Assembly: GCA_964606415.1 (NCBI GenBank)
Contig: CAZSGN010000077.1
Coordinates: 1 to 11,914, forward strand
Reading direction: 5' to 3'
Origin: CAZSGN01 sp964606415
GTDB taxonomy: Bacteria; Bacteroidota; Bacteroidia; Bacteroidales; JBBRXJ01
DNA: 11,914 nucleotides
This document shows, one piece after another, positions 1 to 6,921 of this stretch. The notes under the pieces are model-generated. The model had not been told where the DNA came from. It did no database searches and was given only the letters and a program-made list of their open reading frames with translations. How positions within the stretch are numbered: the first letter of the stretch is position 1; each line of letters opens with the position of its first letter. A program made the position numbers and the translations under genes.

Positions 1-378
1 ACACACAAATAAATTAAAACTCAATCGTAATTAATTTACTGCGAAACTTTAGTTATTAATTAACTACAATTTGACACTGCAAATTTTTTCTTCTGTATTC
101 TATGATTCATTCCCGCCACTATAAATCCTTAAAAGCAGGCAATAATCAATAACAAGTAAAAAAAATATGTTAAAATATATCTTTAATAATGATAAAATAT
201 TCAATAAACTCTCATCATTTTTTCCCGCTTCGTTACATCTTAATAAAAAATAACAAAAACAAAGCGACATATAAATGAACCTCCTCCTATATCCTCTTAA
301 CATTCAATAAAGTACATAACCGCAAAAAAACGCAATGAAAATAATGATTTTATTTCTGAAATTTCACAATTAAAAAGA

Positions 379-386
379 TAATTTTG
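379..386 (+). promoter_or_regulatory. Candidate Bacteroidota -7 promoter box for the MATE gene
   Basis: TAATTTTG matches the Bacteroidota sigma-ABfr -7 consensus TAnnTTTG exactly. No clear TTG is present at the expected -33 distance, so the match is only half supported. Transcription would start near 390-394, giving an untranslated leader of about 90 nt. Such boxes occur by chance in AT-rich DNA. Confidence 0.35.
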
Positions 387-398
387 CTCAAGAGGTTT

Positions 399-442
399 TA
401 CCAGGAGTTCCCGTCTTATTTCATACATTCCCCTCCCTGGTA
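399..442 (+). promoter_or_regulatory. Imperfect hairpin in the MATE 5' leader
   Basis: TACCAGG (399-405) pairs with CCTGGTA (436-442), and the stem can be extended by two pairs across a one-base bulge. The loop is roughly 30 nt. It lies in the predicted untranslated leader between the -7 box and the start codon. It matches no riboswitch class I recognise and could be fortuitous. Confidence 0.25.
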
Positions 443-464
443 TGAATATTAAGGAACAAAAAAG

Positions 465-505
465 CCTGTTATTATAAGAGCTATGAGGAAAGAATTAACA
501 ACAGG
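465..505 (+). promoter_or_regulatory. Inverted repeat enclosing the MATE start codon
   Basis: CCTGTTATTA (465-474) and TAACAACAGG (496-505) are complementary at nine of ten positions, with one A-C mismatch. The 21-nt loop contains the ATG at 483-485. In mRNA this would place the start codon in a hairpin loop and could modulate initiation. The right arm is inside the coding region, so protein constraint alone may explain it. Confidence 0.25.
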
Positions 506-1829
506 ACCTGTTTCCAGACGTATTTTTATATTTGCAGCCCCTATGTTTGTAGGGCAATTTCTTCAACAGCTTTATCATGTTATCGATACGATCATCGTAG
601 GAAACTTTCTTGGTAAAGAAGCCCTGGCAGCCGTTGGAAATTCTTTTCCTGTTATCTTTGCTATTATCTCTTTCATAATCGGAATTGTATCCGGGACAAC
701 CATCATTATTGCACAATATTACGGCGCCAAAGAAATGAGCCAGGTAAAAAAAGCAATAGACACCTTATATGTTTTCATTTTCACTGCCTCAATAATCATT
801 TCCTTTGTCGCCATTCTTTTTAGTGAAAAAATATTTCAACTGATTCAGTTACCCCCTTCCATCATACCCCTGGCAAGTTTATATTTCAATATTTTTATAG
901 GAGGGACTATATTGATGTTTGGATTCAACGGGACCAATGCCATATTAAGAGGTCTGGGGGATTCAATAACCCCTTTGTTTTTCATTATTGGCTCTACCCT
1001 GTTAAACATCATACTAAACCTAATATTCATTCTTGTTTTTGAATGGGGCATTGCCGGAGTCGCATGGGCAACAGTTATTGCGCAAGGATTGGGATTTATT
1101 TTCAGCCTGACTTATCTTAATCGTTATCATCATGTATTTCATCTTTCTTTAAATAATCTTAGCTTTCGTTGGGATATGCTAAGAAAAAGCCTCCGCATCG
1201 GCATCCCAACAGGTTTTCACCAGATATCGGTTGCATTGGGTCTTATGGCCATACTATGGATTGTCAACAGTTTTGGCACAGATGTCATTGCAGCTTACAC
1301 GGCAGGGGCCCGCATCAGTTCATTAGCGGGGCTTCCCCCTATGGTCTTTGGCACAGCCCTGGCTACTTTTACAGGTCAAAATATAGGTGCAAACAAAATG
1401 TACCGTGTACAAAAAGGATTATGGGCAACACTTGCCATGGCAGGAAGCATTGCCCTGACAGCATCCATTGTGATCTTTTTCTTTAACCAGCAAATTATTG
1501 CTCTATTTACTAACGATCCGAATATTATAGCCATTGGCAGTAATTATCTTTTGGTTATTTGCTGGTTTTATGTGATATTTGCCAGTATGTATATTTTTAA
1601 CGGGCAAATGCAGGGAAGCGGCGACACCTTTGTTCCAATGCTTATTACCATGGTTATTATTGTATCCAGGGTTATCTTTGCCTATTACCTATCAGACATC
1701 TATGGAGAAAGAGCGATCTGGTGGTCATTCCCTTTTTCATGGACGCTGGCAATGATTCTGTCAGGAAGTTATTATTTTACAGGACGCTGGAAAAAGAAAG
1801 CGATTGTGAAATATTCTACCAGCAATTAA
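483..1829 (+). CDS. MATE-family multidrug/cation efflux transporter
   Basis: An inner-membrane exporter of the multidrug and toxic compound extrusion (MATE) superfamily, which moves cationic drugs or metabolites out of the cell using an Na+ or H+ gradient. The 448-aa length and about twelve hydrophobic segments in two similar halves fit the family. Visible landmarks are VIDTIIVG (residues 33-40, with the conserved Asp35 in TM1), LRGLGDSITP (155-164), GQNIGA (298-303) and its pseudo-symmetric partner MQGSGDTFVP (376-385). The start at 483 is chosen because the MRKELTTGPVSRRI opening is typical of the family and the upstream sequence has no coding character. The gene is followed by 82 nt before yicC, so it may or may not be co-transcribed with it. 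The substrate cannot be told from sequence. Confidence 0.95.
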   Translation: MRKELTTGPVSRRIFIFAAPMFVGQFLQQLYHVIDTIIVGNFLGKEALAAVGNSFPVIFAIISFIIGIVSGTTIIIAQYYGAKEMSQVKKAIDTLYVFIFTASIIISFVAILFSEKIFQLIQLPPSIIPLASLYFNIFIGGTILMFGFNGTNAILRGLGDSITPLFFIIGSTLLNIILNLIFILVFEWGIAGVAWATVIAQGLGFIFSLTYLNRYHHVFHLSLNNLSFRWDMLRKSLRIGIPTGFHQISVALGLMAILWIVNSFGTDVIAAYTAGARISSLAGLPPMVFGTALATFTGQNIGANKMYRVQKGLWATLAMAGSIALTASIVIFFFNQQIIALFTNDPNIIAIGSNYLLVICWFYVIFASMYIFNGQMQGSGDTFVPMLITMVIIVSRVIFAYYLSDIYGERAIWWSFPFSWTLAMILSGSYYFTGRWKKKAIVKYSTSN

Positions 1830-1847
1830 ATCAATTTTTCTATTTTT

Positions 1848-1867
1848 ACCAGAGAAACAACTCTGTA
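1848..1867 (+). terminator. Small hairpin between the MATE gene and yicC
   Basis: CAGAG (1850-1854) and CTCTG (1861-1865) form a five-pair stem with a six-base loop, extendable by two A-T pairs across a bulge. It is not followed by a clear T-run, so it is at best a weak terminator or processing site in the 82-nt gap. Confidence 0.2.
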
Positions 1868-1911
1868 CTTAAAATAATTTAAAAAAATAATCATAAATAA
1901 AAACAAGAGAC

Positions 1912-2790
1912 ATGCTAAGATCAATGACTGGATACGGGAAATCTGAGTGTGAAATTGGTTCTTCCTATTATACAATTGAAATCCGCACCCTCAACAGCAA
2001 GCAAGCAGACATCAACACCAAGATCCCGCTAAACATTAAAGAAAAAGACATTGCCATCCGAAATCTGCTATCTGCAGAACTCATCAGAGGCAAAATAGAT
2101 GTTTACATGGACGTTGAAACTTGCAGTGAAGAACCAGAAAATACTATAAACCAGGGCGTTATACAAAATTATTATAAAGACATTAAGCAAGTAGCCGATT
2201 CACTAGAAATTAAGGATACAAGCGGAGTTCTCCCAGCCTTACTAAGAATGCCGGATGCTTTTAGCAAAGAAAAAAACGAAGTCAGCGAAGATGCCTGGAA
2301 AAAACTGGCAGGAGCTATTCAGCAAAGCATCAACCAGGTAAACGAATTCAGGATACAAGAAGGCAAAGCACTAGAAGAGGATATACATGAACGCATCGAA
2401 CAAATAAATAAAAAAATAAACAGCCTTGATGACCTTGAAGATGAGCGAACAAAAATACTAAAAGGAAGGCTACAAAAAAACCTAAATGAATTCATTGGAC
2501 AAAACGTTCATTATGACAAAGACCGGTTTGAACAAGAATTAGCCTACTACCTTGAAAAGCTGGACATTAACGAAGAGAAAGTCCGATTAAGGAACCATTG
2601 CTCTTATTTTCTGGAAACATTAAATTCGGAAGAACCAGTCGGCAAAAAGCTAAACTTTATTGCCCAGGAAATACTAAGAGAGATAAACACCATTGGCTCC
2701 AAAGCAAACCATTCAGCAATACAAGCAAAAGTAGTCGAAATGAAAGACGAACTTGAAAAAATGAAAGAACAACTCATGAACGTCCTATAA
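1912..2790 (+). CDS. yicC: YicC family endoribonuclease-like protein
   Basis: A cytoplasmic protein of the YicC/YloC family, whose characterised members are endoribonucleases linked to stress and small-RNA turnover. The length of 292 aa is close to the usual 285-295. Family hallmarks are visible: SMTGYG near the N-terminus (4-9), RTLNSK (25-30), RGK (59-61), the EQELAYYLEKLDINEEKVRL block (207-226), and the C-terminal domain with GKKLNFIAQEILREINTIGS (244-263) followed by KAN. A charged, probably coiled-coil middle (about 140-200) and C-terminus (275-290) fit the oligomeric family structure. Its stop codon is 1 nt from the gmk start, so the two genes are almost certainly one transcript, as is common in Bacteroidota and Firmicutes. 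The start has an A-rich upstream stretch and no Shine-Dalgarno sequence. Confidence 0.95.
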   Translation: MLRSMTGYGKSECEIGSSYYTIEIRTLNSKQADINTKIPLNIKEKDIAIRNLLSAELIRGKIDVYMDVETCSEEPENTINQGVIQNYYKDIKQVADSLEIKDTSGVLPALLRMPDAFSKEKNEVSEDAWKKLAGAIQQSINQVNEFRIQEGKALEEDIHERIEQINKKINSLDDLEDERTKILKGRLQKNLNEFIGQNVHYDKDRFEQELAYYLEKLDINEEKVRLRNHCSYFLETLNSEEPVGKKLNFIAQEILREINTIGSKANHSAIQAKVVEMKDELEKMKEQLMNVL

Positions 2791-2791
2791 A

Positions 2792-3361
2792 ATGAACAAG
2801 CAAAAAGTAATTATTTTATCTGCTCCCTCCGGATCAGGAAAAACAACGATTGTTAAACGCTTACTAAAAGCAATTCCGACACTTGAATTCTCTGTTTCCG
2901 CAACCACAAGAAAAAAAAGAACAGGAGAAGAATACGGGAAAGATTATTATTTTCTGAGCATCGAAGATTTTCAGTCCAAAGAAAAACAAGGACTGTTTAT
3001 TGAAACTGAAGAAGTATACGGGGGGCTCTATTATGGCACGCTTAAAAGCGAAGTTGAGCGCATATGGGGCAAGGGTCATCATGTTATCTTTGATGTTGAT
3101 GTTTACGGAGGATTAAACATCAAAAAGCAATATCAAGAGAACGCCTTGCTTATATTTATCAAACCCCCTTCAATTGCTGAATTAGAAAACCGCCTCCGTC
3201 AGAGGGCCACAGACAGCGAGGAAGTTATATGCCTGAGATTGGGACGGGCAGAAAAAGAACTTGCATTCGAAGATCAATTTGATAAAGTCGTTGTGAATGA
3301 TAATCTTGAAGAAGCAACACGGCAAACGATAGACATTGTCCGGTCTTTCATTAACTCATAA
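2792..3361 (+). CDS. gmk: Guanylate kinase
   Basis: Catalyses ATP-dependent phosphorylation of GMP to GDP in the cytoplasm, an essential step in guanine nucleotide synthesis and (p)ppGpp/cGMP recycling. The P-loop APSGSGKT is at residues 11-18. The GMP-binding segment SATTRKKRTGEEYGKDYYF (36-54) carries the usual Ser36, Arg40, Arg43 and Tyr52. YYGTLKSEVE (80-89) and DVDVYGG (101-107) complete the GMP-binding and catalytic core. LRQRATDSEEVICLRL is the lid region with its Arg residues. At 189 aa it is a standard bacterial single-domain enzyme. It sits 1 nt after yicC and 9 nt before nadD, so translation is probably coupled. Confidence 0.97.
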   Translation: MNKQKVIILSAPSGSGKTTIVKRLLKAIPTLEFSVSATTRKKRTGEEYGKDYYFLSIEDFQSKEKQGLFIETEEVYGGLYYGTLKSEVERIWGKGHHVIFDVDVYGGLNIKKQYQENALLIFIKPPSIAELENRLRQRATDSEEVICLRLGRAEKELAFEDQFDKVVVNDNLEEATRQTIDIVRSFINS

Positions 3362-3370
3362 AAAATAATT

Positions 3371-3946
3371 ATGAAAAAAACAGGACTTTTTTTCGGCTCC
3401 TTCAATCCCGTACACATTGGACACATGATACTGGCCAACTACATGGTTGAATTCACCGACCTCGAACAAATCTGGTTTATCGTATCTCCTCAAAATCCTT
3501 TCAAGAAAAAAACATCCCTTCTAAACAGTTATGACCGCCTGGTGCTTGTAGAAAAAGCCATTGGCGATGATCTTCGTTTCCAGGCCTCAAACGTTGAATT
3601 CAATCTTCCCCAACCATCCTATACCATCGACACACTCACTTATCTATCTGAGCAATATCCACAAAGATCATTTGCGCTAATTATGGGAGAAGACGGCCTA
3701 AGCAGTTTTCATAAATGGAAAAACCATGACGAAATCATTAAACACTACCCCCGATATGTTTACCCCCGGCATCATTTAAAAAGTCAGACCCCGGATAAAC
3801 ATCAAAACATCCATTTTATCGAGGCTCCACGTGTGGAAATATCTGCAAGCTTCTTACGCAATGCTATCCATGAAAAGAAAGATGTCAGACACTTTTTACC
3901 TAAAGCTGTTCATCAACATATTTCCGAAATGCATTTTTATCAATAA
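3371..3946 (+). CDS. nadD: Nicotinate-nucleotide adenylyltransferase
   Basis: Transfers AMP from ATP to nicotinate mononucleotide, giving deamido-NAD in the penultimate step of NAD synthesis. The nucleotidyltransferase motif GSFNPVHIGH (9-18) with its HxGH signature is intact. SPQNPFK (39-45) and PSYTIDTL (82-89) are typical substrate-binding segments. MGEDGLSSFHKWKN (105-118) corresponds to the GxDxxxxxxxW block. ISASFLR (157-163) is the ISxxxxR motif that binds the ATP phosphates. At 191 aa it is complete. It is the third gene of the yicC-gmk-nadD block, and 102 nt separate it from the Rrf2 gene, so the transcript may end here. Confidence 0.96.
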   Translation: MKKTGLFFGSFNPVHIGHMILANYMVEFTDLEQIWFIVSPQNPFKKKTSLLNSYDRLVLVEKAIGDDLRFQASNVEFNLPQPSYTIDTLTYLSEQYPQRSFALIMGEDGLSSFHKWKNHDEIIKHYPRYVYPRHHLKSQTPDKHQNIHFIEAPRVEISASFLRNAIHEKKDVRHFLPKAVHQHISEMHFYQ

Positions 3947-3981
3947 AAAACCGTTTTCCGGCTCATTTTTTGTATTTTTAC

Positions 3982-4001
3982 AATTGATTAAAAATCTAAT
4001 T
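3982..4001. promoter_or_regulatory. AT-rich palindrome upstream of the Rrf2 gene (candidate operator)
   Basis: GATT-AAA-AATC (3986-3996) is a perfect inverted repeat flanked by AATT on both sides, the right flank being offset by one T. It lies 48 nt upstream of the Rrf2 start. Rrf2 proteins are dimers that bind roughly 25-nt dyads and often control their own gene, so this is a plausible autoregulatory site. The local AT-richness makes chance symmetry likely. A second small dyad, TGTA-TTTT-TACA, is at 3971-3982. Confidence 0.3.
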
Positions 4002-4048
4002 AAATTCATTTATCGCATTTCACAACAAGCCAAATTACTTTTCTCAAT

Positions 4049-4477
4049 ATGCAATTTTCAACATTTACAAGATATGGTCTCAGAGCTTTAATCCGGTTGG
4101 CGGAGATATCCATCCAGACCAATAAACCTGTGAGTGTAAGGGAAATTGCCGAAAAAGAACAAATTTCCGTTAAATATTTGGAAAATATTTTCGCTATTTT
4201 AAAAAAAAATAACTATATCGCCTCACAGAAAGGAAAATTTGGCGGGTATAAATTAACCAAATCACCAGATAAGATAACCGTTCTTGAAATAGTCAGATCC
4301 CTGGAAGGCGAGATAGCACCGGTTAAATGTGTAATTAATAAGAAGTATTGCACCTTTAAGCAACAAGACGCATGTAATGTTCATCCACTTTGGAATGAAT
4401 TAAATAACGTAATGGTCCAAACCCTTCAAAACCGGAACATTAAGGATTTAATTTCAGAAAATCAACCATCGGAATAA
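4049..4477 (+). CDS. Rrf2-family transcriptional regulator with IscR-like cysteines
   Basis: A cytoplasmic dimeric winged-helix repressor/activator. The 142-aa length and N-terminal MQFSTFTRYGLRAL are typical of the Rrf2 family. The helix-turn-helix spans about residues 28-52 and the wing is KGKFGGYKL (61-69). Three cysteines at 94, 101 and 109, followed by His112 and Trp115, resemble the C-x5-C-x5-C...H cluster ligands of IscR. Here the spacing is C-x6-C-x7-C, so binding of an Fe-S cluster is likely but not certain. Cys-containing members sense Fe-S status, NO, redox state or cysteine. The gene is 9 nt upstream of the CNNM transporter, its probable operon partner and possible target. No isc/suf genes are in the window, so the regulon cannot be named. 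Confidence 0.93.
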   Translation: MQFSTFTRYGLRALIRLAEISIQTNKPVSVREIAEKEQISVKYLENIFAILKKNNYIASQKGKFGGYKLTKSPDKITVLEIVRSLEGEIAPVKCVINKKYCTFKQQDACNVHPLWNELNNVMVQTLQNRNIKDLISENQPSE

Positions 4478-4486
4478 CCACCACAC

Positions 4487-5536
4487 ATGTTTCTCCTTCT
4501 CTTATATCTCTTCATTGCTTTATTTTTTTCATTTCTGTGCTCAATACTGGAGGCAGCACTACTAAGCATCACACCTGCATATATTGGTAGTAAAATCAAT
4601 GAAGGAAAAAGCTATGCAACATCGCTTAAGCATCTAAAAATGCGAATAGACCTTCCCCTCTCCGCCATCCTGACATTAAACACGTTTGCTCACACCCTGG
4701 GTGCAGCAGGCGTAGGCGCACAAGCACAAAAGATATGGGGCAATCAATACCTGAGTATTGTTTCCGGCTTACTAACGCTCATCATTCTCATTTTTTCAGA
4801 AATCATTCCAAAAACCCTGGGGGCAACTTATTGGAAAAATCTTGCCCATTTCACCACCATCTCATTAAAAATACTCATTTATTCGCCCCTTTATCCATTC
4901 ATTTATTTAAGCAAATTTATTACCCAACTCCTTAATCCCAATAAACAAGAGTGTTTCCTTAGCCTTGCTGAATTTCAGGCCATTGCTGAACGTGGCATAA
5001 AAGAAGGATTATTTGTTGAAGAAGAATCTAAAATATTAATGAACCTTCTTCGTTTTAACCGTATTACAGCCCGCGATATTATGACACCCCGTACCATACT
5101 GATTGCAGCGGAAGAAACATTAAGCATCGAGGCATTCTATAAACAAACCAGCGAACTTAATGTTTCACGCATACCAGTATATGATGAAACCATTGATAAC
5201 ATCACTGGTTATGTATTAAAAGATGAATTACTTCAGAACATTATCAACAACGCCGGATCAAATTCACTCAAACACATTCGCCGTGATATCATTACTGTAA
5301 ATGAGAAAATGCCGATTATCAAGCTTTTTAACAAGCTTATTGTTGCCAAAGAACACATTGCCATTCTTGTAGGAGAATATGGAGAAACAGCCGGCATTGT
5401 CACCACTGAAGATATTATTGAAACCCTGTTAGGCATTGAGATCATGGATGAACAGGATAATATTGAGGACATGCAAAAGCAGGCACGTCGAAACTGGGAA
5501 TCGAGAGCTAAACGGATGGGTTTGCTTGAAAAATAA
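4487..5536 (+). CDS. CNNM/CBS-domain membrane protein (hemolysin C/CorC-type Mg2+/Co2+ efflux family)
   Basis: A predicted inner-membrane divalent cation transporter or its regulator. The N-terminal CNNM (DUF21) domain covers about residues 1-150, with hydrophobic segments near 1-25, 57-80, 88-106 and 120-148 and the conserved SEIIPKTLG motif (104-112). Next come an acidic linker and a CBS pair. CBS1 is about 197-250 (RDIMTPR at 196-202, SRIPVYDETIDNITGYV at 227-243) and CBS2 about 265-318 (LVGEYGETAGIVTTEDIIE). CBS pairs bind adenine nucleotides such as Mg-ATP. The usual C-terminal CorC_HlyC domain is absent: the protein ends soon after CBS2 with a charged tail, giving 349 aa against about 420-440 for the long forms. 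Short forms without that domain are common. It follows the Rrf2 gene by 9 nt. Related proteins were named hemolysins, but a toxin role is unlikely. Confidence 0.92.
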   Translation: MFLLLLYLFIALFFSFLCSILEAALLSITPAYIGSKINEGKSYATSLKHLKMRIDLPLSAILTLNTFAHTLGAAGVGAQAQKIWGNQYLSIVSGLLTLIILIFSEIIPKTLGATYWKNLAHFTTISLKILIYSPLYPFIYLSKFITQLLNPNKQECFLSLAEFQAIAERGIKEGLFVEEESKILMNLLRFNRITARDIMTPRTILIAAEETLSIEAFYKQTSELNVSRIPVYDETIDNITGYVLKDELLQNIINNAGSNSLKHIRRDIITVNEKMPIIKLFNKLIVAKEHIAILVGEYGETAGIVTTEDIIETLLGIEIMDEQDNIEDMQKQARRNWESRAKRMGLLEK

Positions 5537-5542
5537 TAAAAC

Positions 5543-5557
5543 CTCCAAAAACAGGAG
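5543..5557. terminator. Weak hairpin between converging transcripts
   Basis: CTCC (5543-5546) and GGAG (5554-5557) flank a seven-base loop in the 24-nt gap between the CNNM stop codon and the stop codon of the minus-strand gamma-subunit gene. The stem is only four pairs and lacks a T-run. Termination in both directions is expected here from gene layout, but this hairpin alone is weak evidence. Confidence 0.2.
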
Positions 5558-5560
5558 AAA

Positions 5561-6112
5561 TCAAACCATCACTCCTTTCTTTACAATCTCCATTCCCCTT
5601 TGGATAGCCTTTTCGTTCATCGGAATTAATTTATGATGCCTTTCGGGCAAAGATTTTTGAAGGCCTTTCACTACATTCTCATAATCAAGAATATTTCTGA
5701 TTTTCAGATAAGCCCCCAGCACAACCATATTAAAAGTTTTTGAAGAACCAATTAATTCAGCCTCTTTCACCGCGTTAACATGATAAACCTGGATATCCTG
5801 ACGCCTGGGATGCTTTAAAATGCCATTCGTATCATAAAGCAAAACCCCACCCGGCTTAACCTGTTCCTCAAACTTATCCATTGACTGTTGATTAAGGATT
5901 ACAGCTGTATCAAATTGATTCAGCACAGGAGAACTAATGGATTGATCACTAATAATGACCGTTACATTAGCTGTACCTCCTCTCATTTCAGGTCCATAAG
6001 AGGGCATCCATGTGACTTCCTTATTTTGCATGATACCAGAATAGGCAAGTATTTTCCCCATAGAAAGTACCCCCTGACCACCAAAACCGGCAAAAATTAT
6101 TTCTTCAGTCAT
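5561..6112 (-). CDS. 2-oxoacid:ferredoxin oxidoreductase, gamma subunit (KorC-like)
   Basis: The gamma subunit of a CoA-dependent 2-oxoacid:ferredoxin oxidoreductase, a domain that shapes the CoA/active-site region of the complex. The family signature FGGQGVL is at residues 10-16. WMPSYGPEMRGGTANVTVII, starting near residue 35, is also typical of KOR/VOR gamma chains, and GVLLYDT lies around 89-95. At 183 aa the length matches stand-alone gamma subunits. It is the last gene of a four-gene minus-strand operon, starting 2 nt after the beta stop codon. The substrate, 2-oxoglutarate or a branched-chain 2-oxoacid, cannot be decided from this chain. No frameshift or missing motif is seen. Confidence 0.92.
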   Translation of the reverse strand: MTEEIIFAGFGGQGVLSMGKILAYSGIMQNKEVTWMPSYGPEMRGGTANVTVIISDQSISSPVLNQFDTAVILNQQSMDKFEEQVKPGGVLLYDTNGILKHPRRQDIQVYHVNAVKEAELIGSSKTFNMVVLGAYLKIRNILDYENVVKGLQKSLPERHHKLIPMNEKAIQRGMEIVKKGVMV

Positions 6113-6114
6113 GA

Positions 6115-6912
6115 TTATTTTGCTTGATTAACCATTTCACCATCGATTTTAAAATCACCTGGGGGGAAGAAAGGGAACATATTATCTTCCATCCATTGAT
6201 TTGCTTCGACAGGGCTCATTCTCCAATTCATATTGCAAGTTGAAACAATCTCCACGATAGATAAGCCTTTTTCAAGCCGTTGATTATCGAAAGCTTTTTG
6301 TATGGCTTTTTTTGCTTTACGCACTGCAGCAGGCTTATGAACGGATTGTCTTGTAACATAATAAGTACCGGGCAATTGCGCAACAATCTCGGTCATATTA
6401 ACAGGATATCCCATAGCATTAGCTTCTCGTCCAAAAGGAGAAGTTGATGTTTTCATATCCAACAAAGTTGTTGGCGCCATCTGGCCCCCCGTCATTCCAT
6501 ATATGCCATTATTAACAAATATAATAGTAACATTATCTCCTCTATTGCATGCATGAAATGTTTCGCTGGTTCCAATTGCCGCAAGGTCGCCATCCCCCTG
6601 ATAAGTAAAAACATATTTTCCGGGGTTGGTCCTTTTCACTCCGCAAGCGACAGCTGCAGCACGCCCATGAGGACTTGAAATAAAATCGACATCAATAAAA
6701 TCAAAAATAAAAGCCGAACAACCGACAGAAGCAACACCAATGGTTTCTTCCTGGATATTCAATTCCTCTATAGCCTCAGCCACAAGACGAGTAACAGTTC
6801 CATGTCCACATCCGGGGCAATAACTAAGCATATTATCAGTTAAAACCTTTGATTTGCGGTAAACCAGATTATCTTCCTGCTGCAGTTTTTCATTATCTTT
6901 CATTACATCCAT
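6115..6912 (-). CDS. 2-oxoacid:ferredoxin oxidoreductase, beta subunit, TPP-binding (KorB-like)
   Basis: The thiamine diphosphate-binding subunit that carries out decarboxylation and passes electrons to a proximal [4Fe-4S] cluster. The TPP/Mg2+ motif begins with GDGD (106-109) and ends with NN (134-135), within NNGIYGMTGGQ. CPGCGHG (32-38) gives two cluster cysteines (32 and 35). Cys65 and Cys226 fall at the spacings expected for the third and fourth ligands in archaeal-type enzymes, so the cluster site looks complete. SPHGRAAAVACG (80-91) is also family-typical. The length is 265 aa. Met4 is an alternative start three codons in. It lies 9 nt after the alpha gene and 2 nt before gamma, in the same operon. 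Confidence 0.94.
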   Translation of the reverse strand: MDVMKDNEKLQQEDNLVYRKSKVLTDNMLSYCPGCGHGTVTRLVAEAIEELNIQEETIGVASVGCSAFIFDFIDVDFISSPHGRAAAVACGVKRTNPGKYVFTYQGDGDLAAIGTSETFHACNRGDNVTIIFVNNGIYGMTGGQMAPTTLLDMKTSTSPFGREANAMGYPVNMTEIVAQLPGTYYVTRQSVHKPAAVRKAKKAIQKAFDNQRLEKGLSIVEIVSTCNMNWRMSPVEANQWMEDNMFPFFPPGDFKIDGEMVNQAK

Positions 6913-6921
6913 AAATCAAAC

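Larger units (their letters stand above)
1..482. other. AT-rich non-coding leader region upstream of the MATE gene
   Basis: No convincing protein gene is seen in this 482-nt stretch. It contains a 17-nt palindrome at 50-66 (TAGTTA, 5-nt spacer, TAACTA), a candidate promoter at 379-386 and two imperfect hairpins close to the MATE start. On the minus strand, an open reading frame ending at 100 has an internal ATG at 270-268, preceded 9 nt upstream by a GGAGGAGG-like sequence. The encoded product would be only 56 aa, rich in F/L/I/Y as expected from AT-rich DNA, and it is not called as a gene. The upstream neighbour lies outside the window. Confidence 0.6.

Noticed and set aside
100..303. 67-codon minus-strand open frame in the left intergenic region
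   Set aside because: The composition is that of translated AT-rich DNA and no domain is recognisable; only the Shine-Dalgarno-like site at an internal ATG keeps it as a low-interest finding.
1169..1486. 105-codon plus-strand frame inside the MATE gene
   Set aside because: It is an out-of-frame shadow of a clearly real transporter gene, rich in His, Cys and Pro without any domain.
3934..3950. TTTTTAT/ATAAAAA dyad at the nadD stop codon as a terminator
   Set aside because: The stem is A/T only and the loop too small for a stable hairpin; it is not good evidence of termination.
3831..4091. 86-codon frame overlapping the nadD end and the Rrf2 start
   Set aside because: It overlaps two well-supported genes in another frame and has no recognisable features.
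4487..5536. Naming the CNNM/CBS protein a hemolysin toxin
   Set aside because: The name is historical for this family; the CNNM plus CBS architecture indicates cation transport.
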